DNA of 55,551 bases from an uncultured Clostridia bacterium. Its GTDB lineage: Bacteria; Bacillota; Clostridia; Christensenellales; Borkfalkiaceae. Shown here piece after piece: positions 15,099 through 26,300 of this stretch. The stretch's first letter is position 1. Each line of letters opens with the position of its first letter. The position numbers and the translations under genes were made by a program. Location: NCBI GenBank assembly GCA_947176485.1, contig CAMWQS010000001.1, positions 1 to 55,551 of the forward strand, read 5' to 3'. The notes beneath the pieces are model-generated. The model ran no database searches, had not been told where the DNA came from, and was given only the letters and a program-made list of their open reading frames with translations.

Positions 15099-15136
15099 AA
15101 ACCGCCCGCGGACGAGCAGTCTGCGGGCGGTTTTTA
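15099..15136 (+). terminator. Rho-independent terminator after the RND gene
   Basis: 11-bp perfect stem AAACCGCCCGC / GCGGGCGGTTT with a 13-nt loop and a T-run. Confidence 0.92.
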
Positions 15137-15185
15137 AACGATTTTAAAACATACGGGCGTGCGCCTAACAATATATATATTACGT

Positions 15186-16760
15186 ATGGCAAAACCTTCA
15201 TCGGAAAAATTTCAATCAAAAGGCGGGTTTATACTCGCAAGTATCGGTGCGGCGGTGGGGCTCGGTAACGCTTTGCGCTTCCCCGGGCTGTGCGCAAAGT
15301 ACGGCGGTGGGGCGTTTCTGTTTATCTATTTTATCGCCCTCGCGGTCTTGGGATTGCCCATTCTAAACGCCGAAATCGCGCTGGGCAGAAAGGTGAAGGG
15401 CGGCGCGCCGAAATGTATGCGCAGCCTTCTTAAAGAGCCACGCGCCAAAAAGGCGGAGCACTTGGGTTGGGCTTCTTGCATAAACTCGGTAATCACCGCA
15501 CTTATATACGCGGGGCTTGCGGGCTGGATCATTGCAACGGCGGTAACCGCCGTGCCGCTGTGCCTAAACGCGCCCGTGCTTGAAGACAGGGAAATAAGCG
15601 GTTTCTTCTTCAACGATATTCTATCCGCAAGGGCGGACGGTGTTATAGACGGGTTTTCGCTTTTGGTGGCGGGCTGCATACTTGTCGCGTGGGTGTTAAT
15701 GTTTTTCTGCCTAAAAGGCGGGGCGGCGTCCCTTTCCAAAGCCGCAAAGTTCACGGTGGCTATTCCGATGACCCTTTTAACCGCCCTTGCCGTGCGCGGA
15801 CTTCTGTATAAAAACGCCCCCGAGGCGCTTTCCGCGCTGTTTATTCCCGATTTTTCAAAGCTTTCCAGCCCGGAGCTGTGGCTAACCGCCCTCGGTCAAG
15901 TGTTTTTTTCTCTTTCGATAGTAGTCGGAATAATGCCCGCATACGGCTCGTACTTGCCCGAAGGCACCAATATTTTCAAATGCTCGCTCGTTATTGCGGC
16001 GGCGGACTTCCTGGTTTCGGTTTTGGCTTCCGTAGTGCTTTTTACCACGCTTTACGGTTGCGGACTTCAAAGCCAAATAGGCGCAAGCGGCATAATTACG
16101 GCTTTTGCGGTCTATCCCGTGGCGATAACGCGGCTTTTCGGAGGTTATCCGGCAATAAACGCGGCGGTGGGGGTGTTGTTCTATTCCTCGCTTGCAATGA
16201 TGGCAATACAGTCCGCCGTGTCTATGCTGGAAGCCTTCCTTAACCCGTTTGCAGAGCAGCGAGGCAAGCCGAAAAAGCGACTTGCCGCCATCGTGTGCTT
16301 ATGCGGCGCGCCGATAACGCTTATCTTTGCAACCACTGCCGCACCGACGGTCGTTGACGTAAGCGACAGATTTATAAACTTTTACAATGTGTTAATATTG
16401 GGTATTGCGGAGTGCCTTATAATAGGCACCAGTAAGCAGACGGGCGAGCTTGCGGACGAAATTAATAGGTTTGCGGCAAATGGGAAAGGAAAGATAGGGG
16501 AAGGCAAGAGGGGGCGTATAACCTTAAAAATGCCTAAAAAGGCGTTCGGGGTGTCGGTTAAATTCCTGTGCCCTGCGGTGCTTTCGGGGCTGACTTTGTA
16601 CGAAATTTTGCGCTTAATCACCTTGGGGCTGGGGTATCCCTTGTGGCTACAAATTGCTTTCGGGTGGGGGCTTAGTCTTGCCGTGTTCGCAATTCCTGCC
16701 CTTTTAACGGCAAAAATTACACCCCGTAATATGTGGCGGCGAAAAAAATTGCACCCGTAA
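15186..16760 (+). CDS. Neurotransmitter:sodium symporter family (NSS/SNF) transporter
   Basis: Sodium-coupled transporter, usually of amino acids, with a LeuT fold. The 524-residue protein shows the family opening GGFILASIGAAVGLGNALRFPGLCAKYGGGAF, which forms helix 1 and its sodium and substrate site, followed by about ten further hydrophobic helices to the C-terminus. The ATG at 15186 is chosen because family members start a few residues before this motif. A GTG at 15159 is the alternative. No ribosome-binding site is visible, and AT-rich TATATATATT lies just before the start, so the message may be leaderless or nearly so. It is monocistronic between two terminators. The substrate is unknown. 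Confidence 0.85.
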   Translation: MAKPSSEKFQSKGGFILASIGAAVGLGNALRFPGLCAKYGGGAFLFIYFIALAVLGLPILNAEIALGRKVKGGAPKCMRSLLKEPRAKKAEHLGWASCINSVITALIYAGLAGWIIATAVTAVPLCLNAPVLEDREISGFFFNDILSARADGVIDGFSLLVAGCILVAWVLMFFCLKGGAASLSKAAKFTVAIPMTLLTALAVRGLLYKNAPEALSALFIPDFSKLSSPELWLTALGQVFFSLSIVVGIMPAYGSYLPEGTNIFKCSLVIAAADFLVSVLASVVLFTTLYGCGLQSQIGASGIITAFAVYPVAITRLFGGYPAINAAVGVLFYSSLAMMAIQSAVSMLEAFLNPFAEQRGKPKKRLAAIVCLCGAPITLIFATTAAPTVVDVSDRFINFYNVLILGIAECLIIGTSKQTGELADEINRFAANGKGKIGEGKRGRITLKMPKKAFGVSVKFLCPAVLSGLTLYEILRLITLGLGYPLWLQIAFGWGLSLAVFAIPALLTAKITPRNMWRRKKLHP

Positions 16761-16787
16761 TATGTACAAGTTTTAATTTTTTAAGTG

Positions 16788-16826
16788 AACTGCCCCGAAA
16801 CAGCCGCGTTTTAGGGCGGTTTTTTC
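16788..16826 (+). terminator. Rho-independent terminator after the NSS gene
   Basis: Stem AACTGCCC / GGGCGGTT (one wobble), an inner AAAC/GTTT pair, then six Ts. Confidence 0.8.
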
Positions 16827-16831
16827 AATTG

Positions 16832-16865
16832 CCCCCCATATATGTGCCAAATAACGCACTTTTTG
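16832..16865 (+). repeat. R1 dispersed repeat, best copy
   Basis: CCCCCATATATGTGCC followed by AAATAACGCACTTTTT. Immediately after, GGCGCATTTTT can pair back with TGCCAAA, so the copy may fold into a small hairpin. It lies after the NSS terminator. Confidence 0.85.
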
Positions 16866-17016
16866 GCGCATTTTTACCTTAAAAACCGGTGAAAATCGTG
16901 TTAGTTTTGAACACAAATTTCTGTTACTAATTAACATTTTTGGCAAAGGTGCCCAAATATGGCTTAATAAACTAATAATTTTTTCACAAAAATTTTAAAA
17001 AAATCCGCAAAAACAG
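16866..17016. other. AT-rich intergenic stretch without a gene
   Basis: No open frame with coding character is visible on either strand. Around 16950-16975 the sequence GGTGCCCAAATATGGC then TTAATAAAC may be a worn R1 copy. Otherwise I see nothing here. Confidence 0.5.
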
Positions 17017-17045
17017 TTGTATTTCTTGAAATGGGGTGATATACT
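17017..17045 (+). promoter_or_regulatory. Promoter of the giant surface protein
   Basis: TTGTAT (17017-17022), a 17-bp spacer, TATACT (17040-17045), with a TG one base upstream of the -10 (extended -10). The predicted start site is about 17052, leaving a leader of about 275 nt. Confidence 0.7.
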
Positions 17046-17052
17046 TAGCATA

Positions 17053-17193
17053 CCACATTATTTCATTTACATAGCCATATTGCGGAATATTACACCGCCC
17101 TAAGTGGGCGCAGTGTACAATTTTGTAATAATTTTTTCATATGCTATTTTTCTGAAATGGTGTGGACCGAAAAGGTGCACACCTTTTTGTTTT
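17053..17193 (+). ncRNA. Riboswitch-like structured leader ending in a terminator-type hairpin
   Basis: A 13-bp helix pairs 17053-17065 (CCACATTATTTCA) with 17153-17165 (TGAAATGGTGTGG, two wobbles). Its 5' strand begins at the predicted transcription start. Inside are TATTAC (17088-17093) with GTAATA (17125-17130) and a GC-rich hairpin, CGCCC-TAAGT-GGGCG (17096-17110). Directly after the closing helix comes AAAAGGT-GCAC-ACCTTTT (17170-17187) followed by TGTTTT, shaped like an intrinsic terminator. TTGCGGAA (17080-17087) can also pair with TTCCGCAA (17192-17199), and CACCGCCC (17093-17100) with GGGCGGTG (17205-17212), giving competing structures. The order aptamer, closing stem, terminator is that of a transcriptional riboswitch or attenuator. 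I do not recognise the class. Confidence 0.55.
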
Positions 17194-17326
17194 CCGCAAA
17201 ATGCGGGCGGTGAATAGTGGTGGTAAAATCGCAGCCTTATGTGCAGAAGGCGGCAAAACAAAATTCAAAGAAGCAACCCCTTTACCTATATATAATAGGC
17301 GCGGGGGAGCAAGCGAGGTATGAATT

Positions 17327-20300
17327 ATGAAAAAATTCAAAAACTGTAAGCTTAGTATAATCATTATACTTATAGCGACGCTTTGCGTGAGCGCGGCAAT
17401 AGCTATATTCGGGCTTTCAGCAAACAAGGGAACGGGGGCAGGCAATTCGTCCGCGGAAATTACCGCGCCCGAAAAGTCGGCGTCCTCGGCAATTGCAAAC
17501 GGTGAAGAAACCGCAAGCGGAAACATATCGGCGCCGAAGCTTGACGCTAAGGCGACGGGGGTGACCGTAAATTCGGGCACGACGGCTTCCGCAATGGCAA
17601 CCGCTTGGAACAACGCCGTAACCCAAAGCAGTTCAAGTAACGAGGTTACTTTCGTTCTGCAAGCCAACTGGACGGCGCCCGCCTCGGGCAGTTCGACGTC
17701 TTTCGGTACGGGCACGGGGTTCAGCAGCGGCGCGTTGTGCGTTCCTGCGGGTAAAAAGATTGTATTGGATTTAGCTGGCCATACCCTAAACCGCGGACTT
17801 TCCTCAAAATCCGCTGTGGCTGGCGGAGGCGTTATTAGCGTTTATGACAGTACTCTTACGATAACCGATTCAGTAGGCGGCGGTAAAATTACCGGCGGCA
17901 ATACCACCGGCGATGGCGGCGGTATAACTATTTCGACCTCTAACTATTCGGTTGGTAGCAACGTGTACCTAAACGGCGGTGCAATAACGGACAACAAAGC
18001 AAAAGACGGTGGCGGCGTTTATTCTGGTGGTTATACCAACTTTTGTATGTACGGCGGTGAAATTTCTTACAACACGGCAACGAGCAAGGGCGGCGGCATT
18101 AGATGGGGCGACCCTACCGGTGCCGAAGTAAACGGTGGTAAAATTACTCATAACACTGCGGGCGCGCAAGGCGGCGGCATTTATTCGTCTTATTTCATAA
18201 ATAGCGGCATCAACAACGCAGAAATTTCATATAATACGTCTTCGGGTTTGGGTTCGGGTGTTTATTCCGAATACCCTGCGACGTATAACAACGCTAAAAT
18301 TATCAATAACACCGGCGGCGTTGGTATATATGGCGGAAATAATGGACCTATCACTTTAACCAACACTGAAGTTATCAATAATACCGGCACTTCAAGCGAT
18401 ACGGTTGCGGGTGTATATTCTTCGGCGGCTTCAAGCACTGACACCGTGGTGATAAGAATTGCGGGTTATACAAAAATATACGATAATAAGAAGAGCGGGG
18501 CGCAGTCTAACCTCTATCTTCCTACAGGTAAAACTATAGGAGTGGTCGGCGCATTAGCAATCGAATCAAATAAAGCAAGAATAGGCGTAACCCACCAAAC
18601 GGACGTCTGCACGCTGACTAGTGGTTTTGGCCTTTCGGGGAATAGTAATGCAACCACGTATTTCTTCTCGGATAAAGGTAAAACGATAAGTACGTCAAAC
18701 GGCGAAGTATGTACTACTGCAACGGCTGTTACGCTGGCTTCGCTTACATGGCAGTACCGTATAGGCAGCGATGGGGCTTGGTCAACTGTTACCGGTGGCA
18801 ACTTTTCAAAGGAATACTCTGGTAAGCAGTTCTATGTTCGCGCACTGAATTCTGCGAACAGCACCGTTACTACTTATGGTGGTACCTCTATAAAAACACC
18901 TGGCGATTACCTTGTATACGTTTCTACGGGTGCTGCTCAGTATATAAACAGTAGTTTTACCTTCACGGTAACGAAGAAAACGTTAGACGTGGTTTGGTCG
19001 GGCGCAACCTTGACGTATAACGGTACTATGCAGTACCCCACGCCGGGCTTATCCGGACTAGTTTCCGGCGACGACGTAAAGTTAAATGTAGATACGACTT
19101 CGGCGGGAATCAATGCTGGTAGCGGATACAAAGTAACGGTAACCGGAGCTTCCGGCGCAGATATGGGCAATTATAAGCTTGGAAGCGAAACTTACAGCAA
19201 GACGTATTCTATAGAAAAGGCGTCAATCACAAGCGCAACCGTAACGTTTGCGGTGACTAATTATACTTACAACGGTTCTGCGCAAACGCCCACACCTACG
19301 GTAAAGTTGGGCACCAAAACGCTTACGCCCGGCACGGACTATACGGTTGCGTACACAAACAACACGAATGCGGGCACCGCAACTGCAACGATAACTGGCG
19401 CGGGTAACTACAAGGACACGGCAACCGCAAAGGGCAGCTTCACTATCGACCCTAAGACGATTACCGGTTCGTTCTTAACGCTTAGCGGTACTTCCGCAAC
19501 TTACACGGGCAGTGCAATTACTTCTATAACTGCAACGGTTAAGGACGGCACCACTACGCTGAACACTACGAGCCATTATTCCGTTGCTTATACCAACAAT
19601 ACTAACGTGGGTTCGGCAACGATAACCGTAACGGGTAAAGGCAACTATACCGGCACGGCTTCTAAGGACTTTACCATAACCGCAAAGGCGCTTACAAACA
19701 GTAACGCAACCGTAACCTTGGGAACGACTACGTACACCTACGACGGCAGTGCTAAAACCCCTTCCGTATCGTCGGTAGTTACGGGTTCTTTGACGGTGCC
19801 TTCAAGCAGTTATGCAATTGCGTACAGCAACAACGTAAACGCAAGCACGAGCGCAACGGTAACGCTTACTTTAAGCGGAAACTATTCGGGTACGTTAACT
19901 AAGACGTTCACCATAAACAAGGCGGCAATTGGAACCGCAACCGTAGCGTTTGCGGTAACGCATTATACTTACACGGGTTCGGCGATTTCTCCCGCAGCTA
20001 CGGTAACTTTAAGTAGTAAAACGCTAGCACCGACTACGGATTACACCATTGCGTATACGGGCAACACGAACGCCGGTACCGCAACTGCAACGGTAACTGG
20101 CACCGGTAACTATTCCGGTACTGCAACGGGCAGCTTCACTATCGACCCTAAGACTATTACCGGTTCGTTCTTGACGCTTAGCGGAACTACTGCAACTTAC
20201 ACCGGCAGTGCAATTACTTCTATAACTGCAACGGTTAAGGACGGCACGACTACGCTGAACACGACCAATCACTACACGGTTGCTTATACCAACAATACGA

Positions 20301-23300
20301 ACGTCGGTTCGGCAACGATAACGGTAACCGGTAAGGGCAACTATACCGGTTCGGTTTCAAAGGACTTTACGATAACCCCGCTTGCACTTACAAGTGCCAA
20401 CGCAACCGTAAATTTGGGAACGACGTCGTACACCTACGACGGCAGCTTAAAAACCCCTACCGTATCTTCGGTAGTTACGGGTTCTTTGACGGTGCCCTCA
20501 AGCAGCTATGCGATTGCGTACAGCAACAACTTAAACGCAAGCACGAGCGCAACCGTAACCATTACGCTCAGCGGAAACTATTCCGGAACGTTAACCAAGA
20601 CGTTCACTATTGATAAAGCTCCTATCACGAATGCAACCGTATCGTTCGGTGTTACGAATTATACTTATACGGGCGCGGCGATTTCGCCCGTAGCTATGGT
20701 AACCATAAGCAGCAAAAACCTTGCTCAAGGCACGGATTACATGATTGCTTATACCAACAATACGAACGCCGGTACGGCAACCGTAACCGTAACGGGCACG
20801 GGCAACTACTCGGGCACGAAAACTGGCAGCTTTACCATAGATAAGAGGCAAATCTTCGTTACGGGCATAAGCGTAGCGGATAAGGCTTACGACGGCACGA
20901 AGACTGCTACCGTAGATATGTCCAAAGTAAAGATTCTCGGCATCGTTGACGCAGATAAAACCAAGTTAGGTCTTGCTTTTACCGCGGGCACCGAGTTTGA
21001 CGGCGCGTCGGTAGGATTCCATTCGGTAGCAATCACGGGCGTAACGCTTACGGGCGACGCTGCGGGTAACTACGTTTTGAATTCTGACGAGTTAACGGGT
21101 TACGCGACCATTCACCCCGCAACGATAACTATTTCGGGCGTGGTTGCAAACGACAAGACTTACGACGGCACGACTTCCGCTACGTTCAATAAGGACGGCG
21201 CGACCATAACGGGCGCGGTTAGCGGCGAAGTTTCAAGCCTTCTTCAAAACCTTATTATAAACGGCTATTTTGACAGCAAGAACGCGGGCGACGGCGTAGC
21301 GGTAAGCGTAAGCGGCTACGTGCTCGGCGGCGACTATGCGGGCAACTACGTCGTTGACTTAGAGAACAGCGCAACCAGCCTTACCGCGAATATCGCAAAG
21401 GCGCAGGTTGAGGTTACGCTTGGCAAAGCCGAGTACACCATAACCTACGGCAACGCGCTTAAAATTACTTATACGCAGAACAGCCCCGTCAAGAGCGAAG
21501 GTATCGGGCTTACGCTCGAATTCTACGACGAACACGGCAACACCAAGCTTGACGGCGTGCCTACGGATGCGGGCAAATACCTCGTGAAGGTAGCGGTAGA
21601 CGCCGACGACGTAAACGTTGGCAACTACACGATTAAGACTACGGGCGAAGGAATAATTTCCCAAGCAACCGTAACGATTGAAAAGGCAACCCTTACCGTA
21701 ACGGTTGAGGACCTTGAAATCGAGTACGGCGACGAGAAGCCCGCAGACGACGATTATACGCTTATCTTCAACGGCTGGCTTAACGGCGACAAGGCGGCGT
21801 TTGAGGACGGAGATATTACCTTTATTAAAGATATAGTTATCTCCACCGACTACGCTAAGGGCGACGATGCGGACGCATACGATATAACCCTTTCGGAAGG
21901 CGAGCTTAAAAACTACGAGCTTACCTTCGTTGACGGCGTGCTTTGGGTAATGCCCAAGAAAGTAACCGTAATAATCGACGACAAGTCCGTCGTATACGGC
22001 GAGGACGAGGCTGAACTTACCTCTAACGGCACCGAGGATATGCAGATAACCCTTGAAAGGGAAGAAGGCGCGAACGTAGGCAAGTACGTAATTTCGGGCG
22101 ACTGGGATAACGACAACTACGACGTCACCTTCATTAACGGTTTGTACGAAATTACGAAAGCTAAGCTTACCGTAACGGCTAAACCCAAGAGCATAACCTA
22201 CGGCGACGTTGCTGCAAACGACGGCGTAACCTATACGGGCTTTGCTGACGGCGAGGACGAAAACGTACTTGGCGGCGAGCTTGGGTACAGATACACGTAC
22301 ACGCAGTACGGCAATATTTACGAGGATGGCACCAATAACGCCATTGCTTACTATATTATCCCTTACGGCTATACTTCTTCCAACTACGAAATAGAGTACG
22401 TCAACGGACTCTTAACCGTAAACAAGAAGGCGGCAACCGTAACCTTAACCAACGCGGCAAGCGACATCACGAGCGTACCCGCAGACAGAGAAGTTGCGGC
22501 ACAGAAGATGAAGTACGCCGTAAACGGCACCGTTAACGGAGACGACCTTATTATAATTCTTTCGATAGCCGAAAACGGCGAAAACGGAGCTTACACGGTA
22601 CCTTGGTGCGCGGTCGGCGTGTACAAAGTAACGGGTACTGCGGGCAACTCGAACTATAACGTAACGTTCGTATACGAAGGCGGCTTAACTTACGGTACTT
22701 ACACGGTAACGCAGGGCACGCTTATCGTTACGGCAAATACTCTTATAATCGGCTACGGCGACGTCGTAGCGTTCCCCGCTGATTTGGACGAAGCGGTAAC
22801 GGCAGAGGGCTTGCCTGCGGGCTCGACCCTTAAAGAACTCGTTCAAAGCGGCGTAATTTCGGGCACGCTCACGATAGTTCCCTACGGCGACGAAAAGTAC
22901 GATGAATATGCGACGATGGGCTCGGCTTACCAGCTTGGCGGCGACATCTTCGACGCGTCCGGCAACAGAATAAGCTACATAATAATTCCCACCGGACTTT
23001 CTTCGGCAAGTTACAACATTATCTTCAAACCCGGCAAACTTATGATTGAGCCCAAGTCGATAGTCGTAACACTTGACAACAAATCAAGCGTATACGGAGA
23101 GGCGTTGAAAGAACTTACGGCATCGGCAGAGGGACTTGTAAACTACGACCCCGAAGAAAAGTCGGTGGTTGAGTTCCTCGGTATAACGGGGCTTGTAAAG
23201 GCTGATGGCAGTGATGCGGGCAGCTACGCTATAACCGCAACCGGCAGCGACAATAAGAACTACCGCGTAACCTTCGCTTACGGCGTATACACCATTGAGC

Positions 23301-26300
23301 AGTATGAAGTAACGCTTGATTGGGAAATTGAAGAAAAGTATACCTATAACGGTACAGAGCAAGCGCCTGTGGCGAAGTTTGAAATGCCCGACGGCACGGT
23401 TTACAAGAGCACCGATACGACGGATAAATATATAGAAGTAAACGGCGGCGGCACTAACGCCGGTGATTACAAGGCGCAAGCGTTGCTTCTTAACTCCAAC
23501 TTGAAATTCAAGGCGGATACGGAAACGGAGCAGAGCTTCACGATTGAGAAGAAACAGCTTATCGTAACTTGGTATGCGGACAAAGACGATATCGGCAACG
23601 AAGACAAGGCAGTTGCACCTAATTCTTCGCCTATCGAGTACGAGTACAAGACGCGCCATCCTTACGCGCCCGTAGTCAAGCTTGAAGGCATTGAAGAAGT
23701 GGACGAGAGTGAAGACTTCTACTATATCAGCGGCGAGCAGACCGCAGTAAGTTTAAGTCCTTACGAGGCGGTATTGCATATTCTTAACGCAAACTATTGC
23801 GTTGCACAAGACGATATGAAGATATTCTTCGTAATCGTAAAGAGCGCACCCGACGAATTCGCTTGGTACGAGGACGCAGATTTTGCAACGCAAATATCCA
23901 GCCTTAAAAAGTATACCTACAACGGCGGCGTTCAACACCCCGTAGCAAAAGCTTTGGGCGACGAAGAATTCGTTTACGTTATATACCTGATTACCGGAGA
24001 CACGGAAAAGAAGGTAATTTCCACGATAGACGTGGGCAGCTACAAGATTGTGGCAACGCCCGTAAACAGCAACTTGCAGTTAACCGAAACCCAGGCAACG
24101 TTCTATTTCGACATCGTTGCAATGGAAGTAAGCGTTAACTGGAGCGCGAAGACCTTCGAATACAACGGCTTAGAGCAAGTACCTACTGCGTACTATATCG
24201 ACGCGCTTGGTCAGAAGGTAAACCTTACGGTAAACGGCGATAAGGGCGTGGACGCGAACGGAGAAGACGAAAGCTACTCTATAAGCGTAACGCTGGAGAA
24301 CGGCAACTACGTATTCATCGTTGACGGTGAAGCTACGGATACTATCGAAACTACCTACACCATAACCGCAAAGAACATAACGGTTAAGTGGGAATCGAAG
24401 ATTGACGAAGCCGGCAACTGGACTATGGTTTACAACGGTACGGTCGTTAACTCTGACGAAGAACACAAAGACTTAACGGCTACCGCAACGATGATAAACG
24501 CGGTAGAGAACGTCGGGCTTAAAATGACCGTAATGTATCAAGCGAACGAGAACGACACTCCCGTAGAGGTAAGCGAAATTCACGACGCTGGCATCTATAC
24601 GCTTTGCGTCGGGCTGGCTGAAAACTCGCCCAACTATAACGTTGTGGACGCAGAGAAGATTTTCACCATTCAAAAGAAACAGCTTACCGTGTCTGCGGTC
24701 AACAAGGAAGTAAACACCGGTGCGGTTGCACCCGCGCTTACGGCAACCTACGAAGGCTTTGTGGAAAACGAAAGCGCGGCAAGCCTTGGGCTTGACGAAA
24801 GCAAGTGGCTTACCACGAACTATAACTTAAACAGCCCTTATATAGACGAAAACGAATATACTAAGGACGGCGATATAGAAAAGCTCGTAACCCTTGCGGA
24901 CGTTACCGCAGGCGGATACAAAGGTTACTTCATAGTACTTACTGACAGCGAAGCAAGGCTTGAAGAATTAAACGGACTTCTTCATAACTACGACTGGAGC
25001 TTCAATTACGGCAGAATGATTATAATTGCCGTAAACGGCGACGTAAGCATTATCCTTACGCAGTCGTATAACGGTGAGGACCAGCTTCCCGCGGCTAAGT
25101 ATAAGTCGGGCAACAACTGGATTGACCTTAAAGTAGAAGTATACACCGACGGAACTTATACCGAAAAGGTTGAAAACCCCGAGGTTAAGAACGTAGGCGA
25201 GTACTACGTACTGTTGAAGAAGTACAGCGAGGACAACGTAACGCTTGAAGGAGCAGAAGCAGACGGCAGTGTGAAGAAAGTCTTCAACATCATTGCCCGC
25301 GAAATAGAAGTAAAGATTATAGATAAGAGCGTAGTATACGGCGAGCTCACCGAAGATAACGTGGAAGAATTGCTTGCAAGCGCATGGGAGTACGCTTCCA
25401 AAGACGCATTGCGCCGTCCCCTTGAACAAGACGAAGATGCGATAGGTATTAATCTTATAGCAGAGTTTGACTTCGTAGGCGGATACGCAACCGTAAACGC
25501 ATACACGCTGACGGGCGAGTGGAGCGAAGACGAAACCCTCCGCAAAAACTACAACGTGGTATTCGTTGGAAGCAACGGTGATAAGGGCGAACTCAAAGTA
25601 ACTGAAGCTGAAATAACCTTCACGGCAACCTTAACGGAAGGGGTTAACCAGATTCTCGAAACGGATAAAGCTAACGGCAACTACCTAATTGGACTTTATT
25701 CGAGAAAGGACGGCAAGTACGAGCATATCGATATTGCCGGCAATCAGGAAGCAGCAGTAAAAATTTACTACTCTAACATCTACGACCGTTCGGTATACGA
25801 ACTTACGGATAACCTTCCTCAAGACGAGGATGACGCGGCGTGGAGAGAAATGCCTTTGTGCAGCATGCCCGTAGCGGCAGACGGAAGCTACTACGTGAAC
25901 TTCAAAGTAGAAGTAGCTAACCACAAGACCTATTACGGACAGTGGACTGTAGAGGTAATAGCGGGTAAGGCGTACGTAAGAATTATTTTCAGCGACAAGC
26001 AATTTACCACTACTTACGGCGACGAAGTGCTCAACGGTACCGATTTGGCGGCAAAGCTTTATAACGAAGGTTACGTAAGCTGCCTTGATTTGACCGAAGA
26101 CACGTTCCGTGAGAACGTAGAAAACGGCAACCTTACCGCAAAACTGCTTGCAGACGGCGATATTACCGTAGGCAGTTACGCAATCGTGTTCGAGGGTATT
26201 GAAAAGATTAATCCCGACTGGATTATAACCTACAAGCATGACGTAAACGCAAATGACGATACGGCTACCAATATCGGAAGATACGTCGTAACGCAGCGCA

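Noticed and set aside
17053..17193. Cyclic-di-GMP (GEMM) riboswitch
   Set aside because: The position before an adhesin is suggestive, but the conserved GEMM-I and GEMM-II sequence blocks are not visible.
19219..20850. Possible CRISPR array
   Set aside because: The repeats are contiguous 230-bp coding modules without unique spacers, all in one open frame.
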